A stretch of DNA of 64,000 bases from Lates calcarifer (Eukaryota; Chordata; Actinopteri; Centropomidae): the NCBI RefSeq assembly GCF_001640805.2, contig NC_066837.1:25618002-25682001 (forward strand), in the 5' to 3' direction. Positions 40,001 through 50,008 of the stretch are shown here, one piece after another. A program made the position numbers and the translations under genes. The notes under the pieces were generated by a model. That model searched no databases, was not told the DNA's origin, and saw nothing but the letters and a program-made list of their open reading frames with translations. Within the stretch, counting starts at the first letter, position 1. Each line of letters opens with the position of its first letter.

Positions 40001-41223
40001 TCATTGTAAATCCCCTAGCAGTCTAGGCCTATAGCAGCATAACTAAGAGATGGTTCAAGCCTGAGCCAACCCTAACTATAAGCTTTATCAAAGAGGAAAG
40101 TTTTAAGTCTACTCTTAAAGGTACAGAGTGTGTCTGCCTCCCAGATCCAGAATGGGAGAAGGGTCCACAGTTGAGGGGTTTGATAGCTGAAGACTCTGTC
40201 TCCCATTCTTCTCTGGGAGCCACAAGTAAACCAGCATTCTGGGAGTACAATGCTCTGGTGGGATTGTAGGGAACTATAAGGTCTTTAAGATAGGATGGAG
40301 CCTGAACATTGAGGACTTTGTAGCTGAGGAGGAGGATTTTAAATTTACTGAGAGTCAGTGTAGAGAGGTTAACACAAGAGAAATATGGTCTCTGTTTCTA
40401 GTTCCTGTCAGTAATCGTGCTGCAGCATTTTGAATCAGCTGCAGAGTCTTTAGAGACTTGTTGGAGCAGCCTGATAATAATGAATTACAGTAGTCCAGCC
40501 TGGAAGTAACAAATGCATGGACTAGTTTTTCGGCATCATTTTGAGACAGAAAATGTCTGATTTTTGGTGATATTACACAGGTGAAAGAAGGCAGTCCTAG
40601 AAGTTTGTTTTATGTGGGAGCTAAAGGACATATCCTGATCAAAGTTAACTCCAGGGTTCTTTACAGTGCAGCTGGAGGCCAGGGCAATGCCATCTAATGT
40701 AATGAGAGCAAGAAGATGAAAAAATGGGAACAAGGAAAAATGTAACTGTATTTCCCTGCCTCTGTGGCTGAATTTGGTTCAAGTTCACAAATTTTAACAA
40801 AGTGACAACCAGCAAAAATAGTATGTGTGTGTGTTGATGTTAGTTTAAGTGACTGACCAGACTGCACAGCAGCGCAGATGCAGATGCAGATGCAGATAGG
40901 GGAATGAAAAACCGATGAGCCTTCGTGATTTGTAATACAATTTACTGCTGTAATCTCCCTGCCACTGTTCTCTGCATCCTTTAATCCAGGCCTGTATTAT
41001 TCCTGCTGCTGATGTCACAGCCTCACAGAACACGTCGCGAACATACTTATCCTGGCATCACCTTTTGTCAATGCCAACCCTCTCTGAAGCCAATTCAACA
41101 TCAACGATAAATTGTTTTGTGTGTGCCTGTGTATGTGTGTGTGTGGCTATTGCTGAAAGTGGTACTGTTTAAACTCCCTTTCTTTGGTTTCTCAGAGCAT
41201 ACAAACCATTTCATCAGCTTTGT

Positions 41224-41261
<38 letters not shown>

Positions 41262-41626
41262 CACAGGTGTATGTGCCTTATTTCTGTTTGGAAAGAGAGA
41301 AAGGGGCTAAAGGGAGTCTCTGTGTTTCATCACTGTGTATCTGTAAGTCTTTTTAATAATATACAATGCTTGCCGTGAGGCATATGCTCAGTAGACAGTT
41401 GAAGCTTCTCCAGCAACAAGAGCAGAATGAGATTGGACATGAGATTGTGTAGCAGATCTACTAAAGAGGTTATTAGGGTCAGTCAGATCAAAAACCAAAT
41501 AATCCTGTAACAGAATCTCTGCTCAGGCAGATGAGCACTAGAACAACAAATGCTTCACTGAAAAAATGCGAAGGAACCACTAAAGGCTGAAGCACTGACA
41601 TGTTTCCAGCATGTTTGGTCATCGTA

Positions 41627-41659
<33 letters not shown>

Positions 41660-44600
41660 ATGAGTGTGTGAAATACACAGGGATGAGATTCAAAGCGTGT
41701 GTGTAACCTGCCTGACTGGCTGTCCATTTCTCTGTATGTATGTCCTGTCTTCTCTCCATACTATGGCAGGACAGAGATCTACGACCAGAGGAAATGGAAG
41801 GTACAGAGCTATTCAAAAGACTAATCCAAATCCTCAGCCCATTGTGGTTCCCCTGTCTTCCTCCTGAACTGCCTTCTTTTCAAACCATCCATTTCTGACT
41901 TTGAAAAATTCTGCCTTACTGCATATAGCAGTATTTAGCAAGATTTTCCTGAGTGGTCCCTCTCCTTGAATGTCAGAAATGTGAACCAAGAGAGATTTCT
42001 TTCTTAATTGAACTGTGTAAGATCAAAGTGAAGGATTATTTTTCAGGATAAAGATTAGTCTTCAAAATTTAAGCACAGGCTCAAGTCTGGCACACTTTCA
42101 CAATCCACATTCACAGGAACATAATTTTTTGTTTCAATACTGGAATAGATGGTTACTGTGACTTGAGATTTGTTAAAATAAAGAATACCTTAAAAAAAAC
42201 ACTAAACACTGACATGTCCAGGGGTTCCTCTTTCAATTAAGGCACCCATTATACAGTAAAAAATGTATAAAATGTATAAATTGTAATTAATGGTTTTATC
42301 AAATGGTTAATACATTGTTTACCAGTGCTTTATGGATAATTTATTTGCCATTAATAAGAGCAAATTTGGTTTGTTAAAAATGCACTTAAAAGAATACTCC
42401 TCTAATTTAGCATGGCTCCCCTAGAACATTATTGGACTCACAATCGACAATTTAAAACAAAAAGGATGAAACTGATGAAGCAGATATAGGTTTTTTTGTT
42501 TTGTTTTTTTTTCCATACGTTTTTTACTCGTCAAACGCTGAAGCCTAATTGCCCAAAATACAACTTGAGCACTGACAGTTCAGTTAAAATTTCATATGTG
42601 GTCTGTTAGTTATGGCAAATGTAGCCTGGAGCCACTAGCCTATAGCAGAGATAAGGACTGCCTCAAGAAATGTCACTTAACTCAAGTGACATCCGTTGAT
42701 GCAGTTTTTCAGATTTCACACAGCTCCCTCTGGAACCACAAAAGGCTTTATACAACTTTTTTCACCTGTGCTCCCTCAATAACCTCCTAATTACCATTTA
42801 TTGATAGTAAGTAAGGAAGTTGTTGTACAAGAATAATAATCTTAATATGCTTTGCTCAGTATGGACCTTATACAGTAGTAGTAACACAAGAACAGTAATT
42901 CTTTCTTATTAACACCTGATAAAATATGGTCTGTTCTTGTGTAAATAGTGTAAATAGTGTCCAAATATGTCTAAATTACATCTCTGTAACTCAGAATATG
43001 TTCCTTATTCTAAAGTCAGGTCTTGTTCTTCTACTGCTGAACAGAGACTTAATTTATTTGGACACTATTAACACTTGCAGTTTTGTGTTGAACAGACTTT
43101 GATATGTAAAATCAATGAAGTTCCAGCCATTTATGAATCAAGTCTGATTTGTGTGAGTCTAAGAACAATGTGTTTCTTTAGGAAGTCAAAGCAGTCAAAC
43201 AGTCTTCACAGCCTAATTATTATTTTATGTCAGTGATTTGAAACTGATCTAAAAATCATTACTAAAAAATGCATTTCCATCTACCTATGAACATTTTCAG
43301 TAAATCCATTAAAAAAACTTAAGTGAAAAAAAGTCAAAATATCACAAAAACAAACAAAAAAAAATAATAAATTGGCTAAGGTGGAAAGTTGGTGTAATAA
43401 TAAAAACAGAATGCAACAAAGTGCAATGGAAACAGACTATAATAAATAAATAAATATAAATCATGACATGCATGAAACATGTGACTTTAAAGTCCACTGA
43501 AGCCTCCACTTCTCTGAAAAGATGAAAAAAACTATATCAGATCTGTACCAATGAGGAGAGAGCAGAGTTCCTCAAATCAAAATAATAAAATAATAAATAA
43601 AATAATAAAAAATAATAAATAAATGGCATACTTCCACAGTGTTTTCATAATTGTTTTCCACCTTTGCACCCTCTTCCTCTGCAATGATTTAATGGCACCC
43701 ATTCGTTGTCACCAACTGTTCATTAAGAACTGACCCCTAGTATTTGAACTATGGTAGTGCATGGAAACATTCATTCAATTGCATTTTCTTTGGCTGATTT
43801 ACTAGAAATGTGGTTATGATTTGCTCTACAGTTGATTTTTAGCCACCAAATAATGAAGTGAGTAGTTGCAACTCAGAATGTTTTATACAGGGTGCTTTAT
43901 AAGACAGTGTCACCTAAAGCAACATTTCTCCACTGAATTGGGCAAAGCAACCAGGAAATGCAACCAGTATTAATATTGGCTGTGAAGATGGTGAGCATTA
44001 AAAAGTCCAAATTTTACAGGCTTCAATTGCCAAATTGTATATCACATGGTGACATAATGGGATCAATCTTCATACAGTGGCACACTGCAATAGTGCTAAG
44101 AATTAGTTTGTTTATGAGGTCCACCACCTGCCTGCTATGAGCTGGTCAGCTATTCAGCACACTGTTGTTCCATAGTATTTTGGTCACTTTATTTCGTACC
44201 CGTATCTATCATACCCAACCCCCCTGATATCACACAACCCTCTTTATTCGTGTTTGCTTGTCTTTCCACATCTATTTTGTATTTTTTCAACCAGATGTAT
44301 GATAGAGAGTCATTCTTATCAGTTTACACTTAGATCAGTAGTATCTCTCTCTTTCTGTCACTTGTTCACTGCTATTCTTGTTCACACATCTTCCTTGTAG
44401 AGCTTCGCGAGGCCTTCAGGGAGTTTGACAAAGACAAGGATGGTTTCATCAGCTGTAAGGACCTTGGGGAGTGCATGCGGACTATGGGGTACATGCCAAC
44501 AGAGATGGAACTGATTGAACTCAGCCAGCAGATCTGTAAGTTCTGCAGGAACACATTACATCAGCACACATACAAACACACACACAGCAAAAGAGAGAGA

Positions 44601-46204
44601 TGAAAAACACACATCTATAATTTTATAAAACCCATTGGCAGAGGGGGGGCAGAATTAGAGATATTTATTGTGTCAGAGCTGTGATTGAGCTGTTGACACA
44701 GGGCCCAAAAATTCTGGTTGTCCCTGTCTCCACCCACAGGATGCTTAAAAAACTGCTGTTGACCACACACAAAGTAATGCAAAATACTGCATTATTGTTC
44801 TGTTGGAGGTTTTAAATTTGCGATGTTTAATTTATGCTGTTACATTCTGGATTTTGCTGAACACCATACATTCAGATGCAAGAAAGGGAGCTGTACATTG
44901 TGCCTTGCTTAAGTGCACCTTGGTTTTATTCTCTGAGGGAGAAGAAAGTAATTCACTGATCAATATCTGCACTAGAATAGAGAAAGAGTGGTTTTAAATA
45001 GCTTTTGATGAATCTATGACTTTAACTAGAAAAGTAGACATTTTAACACAAACAGAATGTACCATGGTATCATTGCTCTCATTAGTATATGGTAGCAGTA
45101 ATTTTAACTGTCGCTAAACAAAACTAAGAAGCTGATGTAGAATTCAAATAGATTTCACCATTAAAGTCACCAAGCTTCTCCTGGGAATGAGGATGTCAAC
45201 AGGCTGTAGAAAGGACATCCCCCACGTTTGTGCGATTGCACAGTCTGGTGGTATTTACCTGCTGCTAATGGTACAAGTGTTCACTGTATTTCAATAATGC
45301 AGAGGGCTCTGTGCAGCAGTAATGTACAACCTATGACTTCCCTTGGCACTGTGTGCTACAAAAGAGTGTCATGCACCACTTTAGCTCCAAAATAATTGAT
45401 GTGGTTATTAATTTGTTCATTTGTTAAAGACAAAAATACCTGGAAATTCCTCTGTGTATTCTTATGTTCTTGCCTTCTAGGTGGTGGCAGAGTAGACTTT
45501 GAGGACTTTGTGGAACTGATGGGTCCAAAGATGCTCGCTGAGACTGCAGATATGATTGGAGTCAAGGAGTTGAGGGATGCCTTTAAAGAGGTGTGCAATT
45601 ACACAGTGCATTTATTTACTTATTTGCCTCTGGGGTCCCCTGAATATCTTTTTTTTCTTTCATTATCTGCACTGCGTTTCTTTTCTTTCTTTTTTTTCAA
45701 CCACATCCACAATGTATTTCTCAGTTTGACTCCGATGGCGATGGACAGATCAGCCTTGGGGAGCTGAGAGAAGCCATGAAGAAGCTGATGGGGGAGCAGC
45801 TCAACCACCGTGAGATCGACGAGATCCTGCGAGATGTAGACCTCAATGGTGATGGACAAGTGGACTTTGAAGGCGAGTTATTAAAATGTTAGGCAAGCAA
45901 GAAAAACACAAAGAAAATAAAGCAAAGGAATGAGGGGAACGTCGGCAAAGACAGGCTCCAGAAATGGTAGTAGTAGATTAAAAATTACTACATATATGTT
46001 GTAGAACGTCCTTCGAGGATGCATGCAGCATCCAAAAGTGGTAGAAAATAAAGTTAATAGGGAGATGTTCAGACAGAGCAAAGAAGGAAGAGAATATGGT
46101 AGAAAGAAATGCTACAGTTAAGCATTATATTTTTATTTTCCATAACCAACAGTAACAATGTATTGTTTCTTTCCACAGAGTTTGTGCGAATGATGTCTCG
46201 CTGA
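26781..46204 (+). CDS. cabp2: Calcium-binding protein (CaBP2-like), caldendrin-type isoform
   Basis: EF-hand calcium sensor of the CaBP family, expected to modulate calcium channels in sensory synapses. Exons: 26781-26840, 27265-27447, 41770-41800, 44401-44535, 45481-45590, 45725-45872, 46179-46204; 230 residues. All introns are GT-AG except the last (GC-AG). The N-terminus is unique and basic, ending [11 protein letters not shown], then [16 protein letters not shown]. That join closely resembles the caldendrin/CABP4 join. EF1 loop [12 protein letters not shown] and canonical EF3 ([12 protein letters not shown]) and EF4 ([12 protein letters not shown]) are present; EF2 is degenerate as in the family. 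The spacing QQICGGRVDF lacks the four residues found there in CABP1/4/5, which favours CABP2. A 7-codon upstream open frame (ATG 26761) overlaps the start. CABP4 or a fish duplicate is the alternative name. Confidence 0.85.
31691..32147. mobile_element. Non-autonomous TIR element (MITE-like), with inner repeat insertion
   Basis: The left end CACAGCAAAATCACCACTG and the right end, read on the other strand as CACGCAGCAAAATTGCCAGTG, form an imperfect terminal inverted repeat of about 22 bases. Next to both ends are AGTGTTAA / TTAACACT runs. No transposase is present. A second repeat (about 31815-31965) sits inside. The target-site duplication is not clear. Confidence 0.65.
31815..31965 (+). repeat. 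Dispersed teleost repeat fragment nested in TIR element
   Basis: The phrases 'gtgtggagtttgcatgttct', 'cttcctcccacagtccaaag' and 'attaattggtgactctaaat' are hallmarks of a very common fish repeat. A weaker relative of its far end ('tgacctgtgtccaggacaaa') is at 13206-13275. Confidence 0.7.
34908..35060 (+). mobile_element. tRNA-derived SINE
   Basis: A box-A-like TGGATCAGTGGGCTAAGG at 34915-34932 and a box-B-like GGATTCAAATCC at 34962-34973 are spaced as in a tRNA promoter, followed by a non-tRNA body. No cloverleaf closes, so this is a SINE and not a tRNA gene. The 3' end is not certain. Confidence 0.7.
37007..37063. repeat. Long TG microsatellite
   Basis: About 28 uninterrupted TG units, followed by GA-rich sequence (37070-37108). 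It lies some 500 bases above the MGN exon of the cabp2-like gene. Confidence 0.95.
37562..46204 (+). CDS. cabp2: Calcium-binding protein (CaBP2-like), MGN-myristoylated isoform
   Basis: Alternative start of the same locus. Exon 37562-37609 codes [16 protein letters not shown], an N-myristoylation-type start like the MGNC of human CABP1/CABP2. Exon 37920-38141 adds an acidic segment and then the family signature [20 protein letters not shown] and QGFAQSQL. Both end in phase 0 and splice in frame to the shared exon at 41770 ([10 protein letters not shown]), then to the same core, for 239 residues. The donor after QSQL is GTATGT. Presumably a separate promoter lies upstream of 37562, in the purine-rich and TG-repeat region; no core element is obvious. 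Membrane targeting is inferred from the myristoylation motif. Confidence 0.85.
38185..38430. repeat. Dispersed repeat with internal telomere-like hexamers
   Basis: Opens with 'ctttgtggggacccatc', contains runs of CCCTAACCCCAACC type and TCTAACTCTAACTC, then 'gtggggtccagc' and 'tttttggaccccagaaatat', and abuts a CA microsatellite. The facing GGGGACC/GGACCCC pieces suggest a small element with inverted ends, common in fish. Not a telomere. Confidence 0.6.
40020..40705. repeat. High-copy teleost repeat (LINE-derived?)
   Basis: Wording such as 'gagacttgttggagcagcct', 'aattacagtagtccagcctg', 'gaagtaacaaatgcatggac' and 'gcagcattttgaatcagct' is characteristic of a very abundant fish repeat. The open frames it produces are not genes. 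Family not assigned. Confidence 0.7.
41801..44400. other. Intron of cabp2-like gene, AT-rich
   Basis: Lies between the 31-base microexon 41770-41800 and the EF1 exon 44401-44535. AT-rich with A/T simple sequence around 43340-43625. Nothing else is supported. Confidence 0.55.
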
Positions 46205-47510
46205 CTGTTCATCAAACTTCTCTCTGCTGCACTAAACTCAACATGGACCAGACTGTATACCGTTAATGTTCGTGTAATTCTTTTTAATGTACAAAGACTT
46301 CTTTGTGTCTGTATTTCTTTTTTCAGTTACCTTTGTCATCTCTCATGTATAAGAGAATCCCTTCAATGTGTTTACTGTTGTACGAATGTAATATGTATTT
46401 AACATGTACTGAGAGATTATAGAGTGATGACTCAGCAAGGGGATGGTTTTACCAAAGCTGTGGTTTCTTTAAGTTAATTTATATTTGAATATATTTGAAC
46501 TGCATATGGCATACCAGCAACACAAAATCTATATAAACAAAATCTTGGTATAGTACATAAGTTACCAAATGTGTCAGTTCACACAAATGAGAAAAAAGCA
46601 GTTGTTTCTAGTTAGCCCTTACCCTAATCCTCCCTTGGGGATTGCTTACTGACTTCTGCCTCAACCTCTGGAGATATATAATGTTTATTTTGTTGTGCAT
46701 AGCATAGAAAAAAAAATTGTTTAAAAACTTTATCATCTATTTTATTGTATGTAATTTGGGTGAATGAATGCTTTAAATATGCAGCTTACTACAGTACCTG
46801 TCTTGAATTTGAAGGAGGATGTAAATATGCAGATTTATTATCAGTATTTCAATAATATCACATCTAAAATCTTCAGTTCAAACTTGAATTTAACTGTAAT
46901 GATGGTGACTGTGTGATATTACTGTAGTACAGATAGCAAAAATGAGTGCTTTGCTAGTAATAGAGCAAATACATGAGATTATATATACATATATATCTTT
47001 ATTGTACAAACTGCCACAGAAATTCAGAACATATATATTATATTTTCAGCGTTATCTTCAGCTACTTTTGATATAATTCAACCAATGCAGACAGACCAAA
47101 TTCTTTCAGGTACTTTTTGATACAGCTTTGATAACACAAATAGGATGATTTATGGTCTTTGCTACACATATGCAGACATTGAGTTTATGTCAATCCCTCT
47201 GTTTCCCTATTAAAATTAGTAGATAATTAGGAAATTAATTGGCAGAGTGGCTCAAACTACAATTTTATGCAAACATATATACTTTTAATGTTTTATTTGT
47301 ACATTTCAGATATTTAAAAATTGCAAATAAAGAAAGAGGTGAATAAAAGTGACAGCGTAGTTTTTATTGACCAGATACCTTTTCTTCATTTCACATTAAC
47401 TGGATTCCACTTTTTTGGATGGAAATGAAACCTGCTTCTACAAAATTATTCTGCTTCTGTTTTCCAGTGTTCACATCAGTTTCATGCATTTTCTCATAAG
47501 CTCATATAGC
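46205..47510. other. Convergent 3' region of cabp2-like and URGCP-like genes
   Basis: This contains the cabp2-like 3' untranslated region (plus) and the end of the URGCP-like transcript (minus). Possible poly(A) signals face each other: AATAAA at 47326-47331 and 47342-47347 on plus, and TTTATT at 47363-47368, which is AATAAA on minus. Otherwise AT-rich with no repeats recognised. Confidence 0.5.
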
Positions 47511-50008
47511 TCACAGAGCCTTCCAGAGGGTTGCTACCCTTCTGATAAAATGTGTCAGATCACCTCTTTCTTTGCACTTTGCAAGGTCCCCTATCAATCG
47601 CTTCTTCAAAGCATACACAGTCTCACTGTAGTCAACACTGAAAGGAGCCATTGGTGGAGTCCCATGCCAAACTGGGGGAATGCACCAGTTGCAAGTGTCT
47701 GGGTCAAACTTCATCACATCTGTGATCCTAGTGATGTTGGCCTTCTTCATCTTAGCGTCCTTCCGGATCATTTCATTGAGCTGTTCCACCATGTCTTTAC
47801 TTCTCTTCTTTCTTTCTACAATAGGCATGTCAGACATGTTAGTATGTACAAAATGACAGAATGGCTTCTTGCCCACATCCTTCAACCTTGTGAAAGCATT
47901 AAGCAACATTTCTAAGATGTCTTTCTCTGTGGAGTTGTCCCTGGAAACAGTGACAATTGTGGTGTCACTGAGCGCCACAGCGAGGCTCGCTACATCCTTG
48001 TCGTGTTCATGGCTGAAATCATCTTGAACCATCAGATGTGGCTTCAGTCCCTCAGTGTCAATGATCATGATGCAGTCACAGCCCAGTTCCTCCCTCATGT
48101 CTTTGTTGACATTGATCAACTGGATGAAAGCTCCTCTGGTGCATGTTCCTTTACTGACAGCAAACCTGACACCAAACATGGTGTTGAGCAGAGTCGATTT
48201 TCCTGAATTTTCAGGTCCGATGACTGTAATGATCTTGAGCTTACTGTTAGAGTGCATAATGTAGTGAAGCTTATGAAGCACATCGGTGATCCATTTCATC
48301 GGGATGCTTACTGCATCTCCATCAACAAGTTCAAGAGGGAAACCATCCAGCAGCATCTGAGCATACAGTGCAGGGAGTTGTTCCATATTTTTTCTCCGAC
48401 AGCTGTATTGTGGCATATAACTCGCACACTCATACAGCTGCCCACACTCCCGAAAAAAGTGCTCCAGGCGTAAAGAATAAGCAGAAATTTGCTTGTCAAT
48501 CTCTGCAATTTTTTCAGTTTTTTGAAGAGATTTCTGGAGTAGATCTTTGTATTGATCCTGCAGAGACGATAGCTGGTGCCGGGACAGATCGTCCAGTTCT
48601 GTTTCCAGCCATTTGAGGAAGTAGTAGCTCTGCACTTCTGAGGTCACTACCCCCTGAAGAAAGCTTATCATTGAAGCTGTCATCTCAAATCTTTGCTGCT
48701 TCCTTTTAAGCTCATCAAGCTCATCTTCTTTTGCTTTCAGAGACTTATGGTAGTCTTCAGTTTTCTGGTTTCCAGCTTTCCACATTCTCCAACACTCTGT
48801 TTCCAGCTGCGAAAGTCTTTTCCAGATGTGTCCTTGGCAAGGCAGTTGTTTGTCCTTGAATTCAGAAGTGTTAGTGACATGTTTGGTGATTTTCTTCACA
48901 TTCTTCCACGCACTCTGGCAGTCATCACCATCCTCATCAACCAGGATCCCACACCAGCGAGCTTGGTCAGCCTGATTTGCCACAGACACTTTGTTTCTGC
49001 ACTTTTCTAGCATCTTCGAGATTGACTCCTGGAGGGCTTTTATCAGCTCTGCATCAGTTTTTTTCTTCTGGCTTACATCAATTGTCTTTAAATGTGGTTC
49101 CTTCATCAACATTTTGAGTGTGAAGGTTTTCCCGCTGCTAATGAAAATGACATTTGCTTTCACATCTTTTCCTTCCAGACACTTTAAGTAATTAGTTTCT
49201 GATTCATTATGGAAGATGTAGACAGCTGCAGACGTCTGACAGAGGAATGAAAACTGCTTGTCAAAAAACCTGATGTCTCCTCTGAGGTTTGCAACAGCCA
49301 TTGGCTCAGTGAATTTGTCAATGTTCCTGTCCCCACATGGGAGATACCAGCTGATCTCAACCAGCCCATCTGAAATCCTCCTGGGGATATCACCACACAC
49401 CATGTTACGATGATAAAATGTGTCATGGTACTGCTCAGTGTTACTGAGCAGGTTGTGTTCAGTATTACAGAGTAGTTTGTTCAATGTAAGAGACTTGGAC
49501 AGGCCTGTCCGCCCTAGCCTGACAAATGACACCAGAGGACTATCAGAGTTCACAATTCTTTCTTCACAGTTTAACTTTAGGAATGCCTGCTGGGGGGGTC
49601 TGTAAGTTCGGACTATTTCGCGCATGGACCACAGCATCATTGTGAGTTCTTTTGTTTCACTGTTGGGCACCAACAGAGGGATGGCAAACTGGCAGAGTGC
49701 CATTTTCAGAACTATATGCTGCTGGAGAAAGCTGTCTGAACAGAGGAACAATGCAGTTATAAGGTCCAGAGGATTGATGGCATTGCTCTTGTCTGTGTCA
49801 ACATCGCAGGACACACATTTGACACTTCTAGCATTTGTGTTCAACATCATAAGTCTCTTCAAAAAGGCTATGGGAAGTGACTTTGCAGTTTCAAGTTTGT
49901 TCTCTGCTGTATCATTTTGATTAATCTCTAGGACAGTGCTAAGTGTGAGCTTGCTGTCATGCTGTTCTTCAAGTCCAATCTTTGACAGCACCTCCCTGAG
50001 ACTTGGCT
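47511..50008 (-). CDS. Large terminal exon: VLIG-type GTPase domain (open, 832 codons)
   Basis: Acceptor TTGATTCACAG before 50008; the exon opens PSLREVLSKIGLEEQ and stays open to the TGA at 47511. The first part resembles the N-terminal conserved region of URGCP/GVIN1 (for example LPLAFLKRLMML-like and YRPPQQAFLKL). A long coiled-coil stretch follows (about codons 330-530), then the G domain: P-loop GPENSGKSTLLNTMFG, switch/G3 IIDTEGLKP, and VHTNMSD in place of a classical NKxD. It stops after RRVATLWKAL, soon after the G domain. This is as in URGCP and unlike the roughly 2400-residue GVIN1, so it is not necessarily truncated. Confidence 0.88.

Larger units (their letters stand above)
38142..41769. 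other. Intron of cabp2-like gene with repeats
   Basis: No exon was found. It contains a telomere-like dispersed repeat at about 38185-38430, a CA microsatellite (38443-38464), a large high-copy repeat at about 40020-40705, and TG microsatellites at 41227-41258 and 41633-41659. Confidence 0.55.

Noticed and set aside
40029..40733. Two minus-strand open frames that look protein-like
   Set aside because: They fall inside a high-copy repeat and are not conserved genes.
47415..47915. 166-codon plus-strand frame opposite the GTPase exon
   Set aside because: Shadow of the well-supported minus-strand GTPase coding sequence.
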